This document shows positions 1 to 5,308 of a stretch of DNA of 6,189 nt, in pieces. The stretch is from an uncultured Clostridia bacterium (GTDB lineage Bacteria > Bacillota > Clostridia > TANB77 > CAG-508), in contig CALXVO010000072.1 of NCBI GenBank assembly GCA_944392065.1, positions 1-6,189 on the forward strand, given 5' to 3'. The position numbers were made by a program, and so were the translations under genes. Each line of letters begins with the position of its first letter. Position 1 is the first letter of the stretch. The notes under the pieces were generated by a model. It made no database searches. It worked only from the letters and a program-made list of their open reading frames with translations, and had not been told where the DNA came from.

Positions 1-609
1 ATGGGTGTAAATAACGAAACATATACACCAAATATGAATATAATTTCAAATGCATCATGTACAACAAACTGTTTAGCACCACTCGCTAAAGTTATAAACG
101 ATAATTTTGGAATTAAAGATGGATTAATGACAACAGTTCACTCTACAACTGCTACACAAAAAACAGTTGATGGAGCATCTAAAAAAGATTGGAGAGGTGG
201 TAGAGCAGCATCAGCAAATATTATACCATCATCAACAGGAGCTGCAAAAGCAGTTGGAAAAGTTATTCCAGAACTAAATGGAAAATTAACAGGTATGTCA
301 TTTAGAGTACCTACAGTTGATGTTTCAGTAGTTGATTTAACAGTTAATCTAGCAAAACCTGCAACATATGAAGAAATATGTAATGCAGTTAAAAAAGCAT
401 GTGAAAATGAAATGAAAGGTATAATGGATTATACAGATGAAGCAGTTGTATCATCTGACTTTATACACGACCCACATACATCTATATTTGACGCATCAGC
501 TGGTATTGCATTAACAGATACTTTTGTTAAATTAGTTGCATGGTATGATAATGAATGGGGTTATTCAAATAAACTTGTTGATTTAGCTATGTATATTGCA
601 AATAAATAA
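1..609 (+). CDS. gap: Glyceraldehyde-3-phosphate dehydrogenase, C-terminal part (5' end outside the window)
   Basis: Phosphorylating GAPDH converts glyceraldehyde 3-phosphate, NAD(P)+ and phosphate to 1,3-bisphosphoglycerate in the cytosol. The 202 visible codons cover the end of the cofactor domain and the whole catalytic domain. The family usually has about 335 residues, so about 130 are missing on the left. The ATG at base 1 is an internal Met within the conserved MGVN stretch, not the real start. Visible signatures are NASCTTNC at visible residues 17-24, with catalytic Cys at 20; TTVHSTTATQ with the catalytic His at 47; WRGGRAASANIIPSSTGAAK; the phosphate-site Arg in GMSFRVPT; and WYDNEWGYSN near the C-terminus. 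The Cys-His spacing of 27 residues is the family standard (149/176). Nothing looks damaged. The residue that decides NAD versus NADP preference lies outside the window. The gene probably heads the glycolytic cluster and is followed by a strong hairpin terminator. Confidence 0.97.
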   Translation: MGVNNETYTPNMNIISNASCTTNCLAPLAKVINDNFGIKDGLMTTVHSTTATQKTVDGASKKDWRGGRAASANIIPSSTGAAKAVGKVIPELNGKLTGMSFRVPTVDVSVVDLTVNLAKPATYEEICNAVKKACENEMKGIMDYTDEAVVSSDFIHDPHTSIFDASAGIALTDTFVKLVAWYDNEWGYSNKLVDLAMYIANK

Positions 610-612
610 ATT

Positions 613-641
613 TTGTTTGGAATTAAAATAGAGGCTAGAAT
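613..641 (+). promoter_or_regulatory. Weak candidate sigma-A-type promoter overlapping the terminator stem
   Basis: TTGTTT at 613-618 and TAGAAT at 636-641 are separated by 17 bases. The -10 box matches TATAAT at 5 of 6 positions, but the -35 matches TTGACA only at TTG. A start near 648 would fall in the loop of the hairpin described next and give a leader of about 55 bases before the DUF1653 gene. AT-rich DNA yields such matches by chance, so this is a suggestion of how the genes after the terminator could be transcribed independently. It is not a firm call. Confidence 0.2.
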
Positions 642-680
642 AATATTAAAAATATATTTCGAATATTATTCTAGCCTTTT
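630..680 (+). terminator. Rho-independent terminator after gap, possibly bidirectional
   Basis: Bases 632-647 pair perfectly with 662-677, giving 16 bp with the GC-rich base AGGCTAG/CTAGCCT and a 14-base loop. A G-T and an A-T pair can extend the stem outward. The stem runs into TTTT at 677-680, followed by ATAG, so the T-run is short. Read on the opposite strand the stem is followed by a T-rich stretch (complement of 621-630), so it could also stop antisense transcription. It lies 21 bases after the gap stop codon and 24 bases before the next start, and probably makes gap transcript more abundant than the downstream message by ending most transcripts here. Confidence 0.8.
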
Positions 681-703
681 ATAGATAAAATAAGGAGAAA
701 ATT

Positions 704-964
704 ATGGAAAGAGAAGTAAAAATACATGGAGTATATAAACACTTTAAAGGTGACTATTATTTAGTAGAAGAACTTGGAATGCATAGTGAAACTCAAGAAA
801 AGATGGTTATATATAGACACTTATATGGTGATGGGAGTTTATGTATTAGACCAATTGAATCCTTTTTATCAGAAGTAGACCATGAAAAATATCCAAATGT
901 AGAACAAAAATATAGATTTGAATTACAAGACATACAAAGTGTGGTTGGTAATTTTAAAGCATAA
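704..964 (+). CDS. DUF1653 domain protein, function unknown
   Basis: An 86-residue protein whose first 60 residues match the DUF1653 family pattern as I know it: GVYKHFKG at 9-16, HSET at 27-30, VIYRHLYG at 35-42 and RPIESFLSEV at 49-58. The family is a small, soluble, probably beta-rich domain found widely in bacteria, with no established biochemical role. Residues 60-86 form a charged tail containing KYPNVEQKYRFELQ. There is no signal peptide and no membrane segment. The start is supported by AAGGAG at 692-697, six bases upstream. The gene sits just after the gap terminator and 74 bases before pgk, on the same strand, so it is probably transcribed with pgk. The spacer 965-1038 holds only a weak 5-bp hairpin (989-1010). 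A link to glycolysis is suggested only by position. I am confident in the domain and make no claim about its function. Confidence 0.85.
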   Translation: MEREVKIHGVYKHFKGDYYLVEELGMHSETQEKMVIYRHLYGDGSLCIRPIESFLSEVDHEKYPNVEQKYRFELQDIQSVVGNFKA

Positions 965-1038
965 AATAAAATGTTTAATAAAGGTTAATAGGTATTTCCT
1001 TAAAAACCTAAATATATAAAAGATAAGGATGATGAAAA

Positions 1039-2283
1039 ATGAATAAAAAGACAGTAAAAGATGTTGATGTAAAAGGAAAGAAAGTGCTAGTTAGATGTGA
1101 TTTTAATGTACCATTAAAAGATGGTAAAATTACAGATAACACAAGAATTACAGCTGCACTTCCTACCATAAAATATTTAATGGATAATGGAGCAAAAGTT
1201 ATTCTTTGCTCACATTTAGGAAGACCAAAGGGAGAAGTCAAAGAAGAATTTTCTTTAAAACCAGTCGCAGAGGAATTAACCGATTTATTAGATACAGATG
1301 TTAAATTTGCAGCAGACACAACAGGAGATAGTGCAAAATCAGTAACAGCATCATTAAATGATGGAGATGTAGCACTTCTTGAAAATGTTCGTTTTGACCC
1401 AAGAGAAGAAAAAAATGATGATACTTTAGCAATGGAACTTGCAGATTTATCCGATGGAATCTATGTAAATGATGCATTTGGAACAGCACATAGAGCACAT
1501 AGCTCAACAGAAGGTGTAGCACATCATGTGGATGAAGCAGTTGCAGGATTTTTAATGGAAAAAGAAATTACTTTCTTAAATGGAACTTTGGAACATCCAA
1601 AAAAACCATTTGTTGCTGTACTTGGTGGAGCTAAAGTTTCAGACAAAATAGGTGTTATTGAAAATCTTTTAGACAAAGTAGATGAAATATTAATTGGTGG
1701 AGGTATGGCATATACTTTCTTAAAAGCAAAAGGATATGAAATTGGTGGATCTTTGTGCGAAAATGACAAAATAGAAGAAGCAAAAACAATTATGAACAAA
1801 GCAAAAGAAGCAGGTGTAAAAATAGTTCTTCCAAAAGATACAGTTGTAGCACCTGTACAAGAAGAAGTAGATGATACTTTGGATAAAAAAGCAAAACAAA
1901 AAGCATTTTTTGACTTTTTAGAAAAATCACCAGATAAAGTTGTAGACTCTGATAAAATTCCAGAAGGATGGCAAGGTTGTGACATTGGACCACGTACATC
2001 AAGAGAATTTGCAGAAGAATTAAAAGATGCAAAAACTATTTTATGGAATGGTCCACTAGGAATATGCGAAATAAATAAATTTAGCAGAGGAACAGAAAAT
2101 GCAGCAGAGTCAATAGCTGCTACAAAAGCAACTTCTATTGTTGGAGGAGGAGATTCTGTTGCAGCAATTAAAAAACTAGGATTAGAAGATAACTTTACTC
2201 ATATTTCAACTGGAGGAGGAGCTTCACTTGAATTATTAGAAGGAAAAGCTTTACCAGGTTTAGTATGCTTAAGTGACAAATAA
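1039..2283 (+). CDS. pgk: Phosphoglycerate kinase
   Basis: Pgk transfers the acyl phosphate of 1,3-bisphosphoglycerate to ADP, giving ATP and 3-phosphoglycerate, in the cytosol. All landmarks are present. The N-terminal substrate domain has RCDFNVP (19-25), R36, HLGRP (59-63), ENVRF (115-119) and FGTAHRAHSS around R152. The nucleotide domain has LGGAKVSDK (195-203), NGPLG (337-341), GGGD (369-372) and STGGGASLE (390-398). The start is set by TAAGGA at 1024-1029, nine bases upstream. At 414 residues it is longer than the usual bacterial 390-400. The excess sits in residues about 274-298, between VVA and KVVD, as a charged, probably helical insert (DDTLDKKAKQKAFFDF). The motif usually written NGPxGVFE reads NGPLGICE here, with Ile342-Cys343. 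Both features leave the catalytic set intact, so the enzyme should be active. The 55-base spacer to the next gene holds only an AT-only 7-bp stem and no terminator. Confidence 0.98.
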   Translation: MNKKTVKDVDVKGKKVLVRCDFNVPLKDGKITDNTRITAALPTIKYLMDNGAKVILCSHLGRPKGEVKEEFSLKPVAEELTDLLDTDVKFAADTTGDSAKSVTASLNDGDVALLENVRFDPREEKNDDTLAMELADLSDGIYVNDAFGTAHRAHSSTEGVAHHVDEAVAGFLMEKEITFLNGTLEHPKKPFVAVLGGAKVSDKIGVIENLLDKVDEILIGGGMAYTFLKAKGYEIGGSLCENDKIEEAKTIMNKAKEAGVKIVLPKDTVVAPVQEEVDDTLDKKAKQKAFFDFLEKSPDKVVDSDKIPEGWQGCDIGPRTSREFAEELKDAKTILWNGPLGICEINKFSRGTENAAESIAATKATSIVGGGDSVAAIKKLGLEDNFTHISTGGGASLELLEGKALPGLVCLSDK

Positions 2284-2338
2284 AGATATGCAAAAGAACA
2301 AGATATTTAAATGATTATATTAAATAAAAGGGGATAAT

Positions 2339-4381
2339 ATGTCAAAGGGAAAAGTAAAAAAATATTTATCTAAAATATTGGGACCACTAGTAATAATGAC
2401 AATTGTGTCAGCTTTTGTAACATTAATGATTGCGAGTGATTCAGGTGAAAAAACACAATATCTAGATAGTATAGATTATAATGTGGTGCTAAATAAAGAT
2501 GGAAGCATGAAGGTCACAGAAACATGGGACATAAACATAAAAAATACAAATACTCTATTCAAGCAATTTAGGTTATCTAGCTTTAAATATGGAGAAATTA
2601 CTGATGTAGAAGTATATGATTTAGGTAATAATAAGAAACTAGAAAACATAAATGAGGAGATGTACCATCTTCCAAAGGACACTTATTATGGCTTGGAAAT
2701 TAACTCGATAACATATGAAATTGCATGGGGAGTTGGCATGGACAATGAGAGAGGCAATAGAAAATATCAGATATCCTATGTGGTTCATGATGTTGTAACA
2801 AGCTATAATGATTGCCAAGAACTTTATTGGCAATTCTTGGGAGAAGGAGAAAATACTGTACCGGCCAAAAGAGTTACTGGAACAATAACATTACCAGAAG
2901 ATGTGTCTACGATAGATAATTTAAGAGTTTGGGGACATGGTCAAATAAATGGCAATATAGAAAGAGTAAATACCCATGAAGTAAGATTTGATATAAAAGA
3001 TCTTGAAGCAGGTGCAATGCTAGAGGTAAGAGTTGCCACACAAGATAAAATGTTTGATGTTTCAGATTTTAAAACTAGAGATTATAATTATCTAAATACA
3101 ATGCTAAATGAAGAAACTGAGTGGAGTGAAGAAACTAATAGTATTGTACATGCAACTAGAAAAATATGGGCTGTATTTATTGCAATTTATGCAATAATTC
3201 TTATTATAAATCTAATTAGAATTATAAAATACAGAAAAGAATTAAAAGATGACAACATTAAAATTATAGTAAATAAGTTAGAATATTTTAGAGACATACC
3301 AAGAGGTGATACTGCGACACCAGCAGAAGCGGTGTATCTATATAAATATGACAAAAAGAGACTAGACACAGGAGATGTGCAAAAAGATGCGGTTTCTGCC
3401 ACAATACTGGATTTATGTCTCAAAAAGAAAATCACTCTAAGAATGGATGACAAGAAAAACGTATATGTAAAAATAATAGCAGAGCCAGATGGATTAAATA
3501 AAGATGAATTAGAAATTTATAAGCTATTAAAAGAAGTATCGGATGGCGAAGAATTTGAAGTAGAAGAATTAAATAAGTATGCTAAAAAGAAATATCAAAA
3601 ATTTAGTGACAGTATTAATAAATTTGTAAACGAAGCAAGAGAAAGCTTATATGATTTAAAACTTATAGATAAAGCCGAAGAAAAGCAGTATAGAAAATCT
3701 AATAGTGCATCTACAAAAAAATCGATGCTTAAATGGTTTTATATTTGGCTAATATTTAATTACTTCTTTGGATTCATACCTATTGTGCAAGAGCAGATTA
3801 TCTTTGGCTTAGGAATGGGTGCTCACGAGTGGTCAATTAAAGTAATATTATTCTTTTTACCATTAGTTTTAGTGCTAATGTATAAATGGCATTTACTAAA
3901 TAAACTAGGAGGCAAAATATCTGTATTAACTCAAGCTGGAAGTGACGAAAAACAGCAATGGGTAGGTTTGGTAAAATTTTTGAAAAATTACTCTTTACTA
4001 AACGAAAAAGGAGTTTTAGATTTAGTTTTATGGGAAAAATATCTAGTGTTTGCAACTGCATTAGGAATAGGTGACAAAGTAGTTGAAGAGTTAAAAGCAA
4101 ATTATCCAGAAGTATTTATACAAGAAAAATGGGATGATGAGAAAATGTTAAATGAATATCCGATTATTTATTTTGCATGTAATCCACATTATGCAAGTCT
4201 AAATATCTCAAATAGCTTTTATGCTATATCAAGCCTTGGAAACAGCACGCAAAAAGCATATAAAACTTCACAAAGTCAGATAGCAGCACATTCATCTTCA
4301 TCGGGCTCTGGCGGAGGAGGAGGCTTCTCAGGTGGCGGCGGTGGCCGGAGGCGGCCGGCGGACGGAATGGGAGGCAGATAA
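2339..4381 (+). CDS. DUF2207 family multi-pass membrane protein, function unknown
   Basis: A 680-residue membrane protein with the layout of the DUF2207 family. It has a short basic N-terminus, then a hydrophobic segment at about 13-32 (uncleaved anchor or signal sequence), then an extracellular beta-rich region (about 38-265) that starts with the typical YLDSIDYNVVLNKDGSMKVTE pattern and carries WQFLGEGENTVPAKRVTGTITLP. Then come TM2 (about 276-294), a charged cytosolic region (295-460) with DTATPAEAVYLYKYD and a winged-helix-like DLCLKKKITL stretch, TM3 (about 464-483), TM4 (about 500-515), and a cytosolic domain with W541 VGLVKFLKNYS and WEKYLVFATALGIGDKV (565-581). A Ser/Gly tail with GFSGGGGG ends the protein. 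The start is set by AGGGG at 2329-2333. The role of the family is not established and no enzyme motif is visible. Position suggests transcription with pgk, but the family is not known to belong to glycolysis. The GC-rich end of the gene (about 4305-4378) differs sharply from the AT-rich remainder and encodes RRRPAD inside the Gly tail. Confidence 0.88.
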   Translation: MSKGKVKKYLSKILGPLVIMTIVSAFVTLMIASDSGEKTQYLDSIDYNVVLNKDGSMKVTETWDINIKNTNTLFKQFRLSSFKYGEITDVEVYDLGNNKKLENINEEMYHLPKDTYYGLEINSITYEIAWGVGMDNERGNRKYQISYVVHDVVTSYNDCQELYWQFLGEGENTVPAKRVTGTITLPEDVSTIDNLRVWGHGQINGNIERVNTHEVRFDIKDLEAGAMLEVRVATQDKMFDVSDFKTRDYNYLNTMLNEETEWSEETNSIVHATRKIWAVFIAIYAIILIINLIRIIKYRKELKDDNIKIIVNKLEYFRDIPRGDTATPAEAVYLYKYDKKRLDTGDVQKDAVSATILDLCLKKKITLRMDDKKNVYVKIIAEPDGLNKDELEIYKLLKEVSDGEEFEVEELNKYAKKKYQKFSDSINKFVNEARESLYDLKLIDKAEEKQYRKSNSASTKKSMLKWFYIWLIFNYFFGFIPIVQEQIIFGLGMGAHEWSIKVILFFLPLVLVLMYKWHLLNKLGGKISVLTQAGSDEKQQWVGLVKFLKNYSLLNEKGVLDLVLWEKYLVFATALGIGDKVVEELKANYPEVFIQEKWDDEKMLNEYPIIYFACNPHYASLNISNSFYAISSLGNSTQKAYKTSQSQIAAHSSSSGSGGGGGFSGGGGGRRRPADGMGGR

Positions 4382-4382
4382 A

Positions 4383-4418
4383 AATCTTGTTTTTGGGGAC
4401 GGAGAAAAAAACAAGATT
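4383..4418. repeat. Perfect 12-bp hairpin with GGGGAC-containing loop just after the DUF2207 stop codon
   Basis: Bases 4383-4394 (AATCTTGTTTTT) pair without mismatch with 4407-4418. The 12-base loop is GGGGACGGAGAA. On the + strand no T-run follows, so it is not a standard terminator for the DUF2207 gene. On the opposite strand the stem is followed by TTTTTAT, but no gene runs in that direction. The loop bases 4396-4402 are complementary, with one G-T pair, to CTGTCCC at 4422-4428. The same GGGGAC core recurs in the repeats that follow, so this is probably a member or remnant of the same repeat family. Confidence 0.75.
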
Positions 4419-4419
4419 A

Positions 4420-4508
4420 GCCTGTCCCAAAAATTTTAGTAACATGGATGAAAAGGCCTGTCCCCAAATTCCACAATTATGGAAAATGGGGACAGTCCCC
4501 AAATTCCA
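4420..4508. repeat. REP-like cluster of GTCCC/GGGGAC direct and inverted repeats
   Basis: GCCTGTCCC occurs at 4420-4428 and again at 4456-4464. A third GTCCC unit starts at 4495. GTCCCCAAATTCCA is identical at 4460-4473 and 4495-4508, a 35-base period. CTGTCCCCA (4458-4466) pairs perfectly with TGGGGACAG (4487-4495). After a 2x2 internal loop, TTCCA (4469-4473) pairs with TGGAA (4480-4484) around a 6-base loop, making one long hairpin. An alternative short palindrome, TGGGGA-cag-TCCCCA, lies at 4487-4501 and would compete with it. Short GGGGAC/GTCCCC palindromes in intergenic spacers are typical of REP-type elements moved by IS200-like Y1 (RAYT) transposases. That assignment is inference, as no transposase is present here. 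The cluster lies between the DUF2207 gene and tpiA and ends about 17 bases before the tpiA ribosome binding site. Confidence 0.7.
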
Positions 4509-4541
4509 ACTTTAACAAAAAAAGAAAGGAGTTAGAAAGAA

Positions 4542-5294
4542 ATGAGAAAAAAAGTAATTGCTGGAAACTGGAAGATGAATATGCTTCCAGACGCAGCTAT
4601 AAGATTTATAGATGAGCTTACACCACTTGTAAAAGACACACAAAATGAAGTAGTACTTTGTGTGCCATACACAGATTTATTTTACGCTTTACTTGCAGCG
4701 CAAAATACAAATATTAAAATAGGTGCACAAAACATGCATTGGGAAGAAAGTGGTGCATATACAGGAGAAGTATCAGGACAAATGCTTAAAGCAATTGGAG
4801 TAGCATATGTTATAATAGGACATTCAGAAAGAAGACAATATTTTGCAGAAACAGATGAAACTGTAAATAAAAAGTTAAAAGCAGCTTTTAAATATGGACT
4901 AAAACCAATAGTCTGTGTTGGCGAAACTTTAGAACAAAGAGAAGAAGGAAAAGCTAAAGAAGTAGTCACAATGCAAATTGAAAAAGACCTAGAGGGTCTA
5001 ACAGAAGAGCAAGTAGCAAATACTATAATTGCGTATGAGCCAATATGGGCAATAGGCACAGGAAAAACAGCAACATCAGAAGATGCAAATGAAATGACTA
5101 AAGCAATAAGAGAAAAAATATCAAATATCTATGGACAAAACATAGCAAATGGAGTTATAATACAATATGGTGGAAGTGTAAAATCTTCCAATGCCAAAGA
5201 ACTATTTTCTATGTCAGACATAGATGGAGGTCTCGTTGGAGGCGCAAGTCTAAAATCAGATGAATTTGCTAAAATTGTAAATTATAATAAATAG
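4542..5294 (+). CDS. tpiA: Triose-phosphate isomerase
   Basis: TpiA interconverts dihydroxyacetone phosphate and glyceraldehyde 3-phosphate in the cytosol, normally as a dimer of TIM barrels. The 250-residue length is standard. Visible active-site elements are AGNWKMN with N9 and K11, the electrophilic H94 in IIGHSERR (91-98), the catalytic base E166 in AYEPIWAIGTG (164-174), the mobile loop 6 following it, and the phosphate-binding YGGSV (209-213) and GLVGGASL near the C-terminus. AAGGAG at 4526-4531 lies ten bases before the ATG and fixes the start. The gene follows the GGGGAC/GTCCCC repeat cluster, and its stop is 14 bases before the gpmI start, so the two are almost certainly on one transcript. 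No irregularity is visible in the protein. Confidence 0.98.
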   Translation: MRKKVIAGNWKMNMLPDAAIRFIDELTPLVKDTQNEVVLCVPYTDLFYALLAAQNTNIKIGAQNMHWEESGAYTGEVSGQMLKAIGVAYVIIGHSERRQYFAETDETVNKKLKAAFKYGLKPIVCVGETLEQREEGKAKEVVTMQIEKDLEGLTEEQVANTIIAYEPIWAIGTGKTATSEDANEMTKAIREKISNIYGQNIANGVIIQYGGSVKSSNAKELFSMSDIDGGLVGGASLKSDEFAKIVNYNK

Positions 5295-5308
5295 AAAGGA
5301 CTATACTT

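Noticed and set aside
1..3. ATG at base 1 as the start of a short protein
   Set aside because: It lies within the conserved MGVN stretch of GAPDH, well inside the family's alignment, so it is an internal methionine at the window edge.
989..1010. Hairpin TAGGT/ACCTA upstream of pgk
   Set aside because: The stem is only 5 bp with a 12-base loop and no T-run, too weak to call a terminator or leader structure.
1011..1020. TATATA/TATAAA as a -10 box for pgk
   Set aside because: No acceptable -35 lies 16-18 bases upstream, and the leader to the pgk start would be nearly all ribosome binding site.
1524..1985. Minus-strand 153-codon open frame
   Set aside because: It is antisense to pgk and arises from its AT-rich codon pattern. 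The product resembles no family, and the opposite strand is a certain gene.
2304..2326. Hairpin TATTTAA/TTAAATA after pgk
   Set aside because: It is a 7-bp stem of A-T pairs only, without a T-run, expected by chance in this composition.
4383..4418. Hairpin as a rho-independent terminator of the DUF2207 gene
   Set aside because: The + strand sequence after the stem is AGCCTGTCCC, not a T-run.
4224..4502. Minus-strand open frame of 92 codons beginning MGTVPIFHNCGIWG
   Set aside because: Its first third is a translation of the GGGGAC/GTCCCC repeats and the rest is antisense to the 3' end of the DUF2207 gene. It has no family resemblance. Repeat-derived peptides of this sort are a common annotation artefact.
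4444..4515. Plus-strand 23-codon frame across the repeat cluster
   Set aside because: There is no ribosome binding site before its ATG, and the product simply repeats the translated palindrome.
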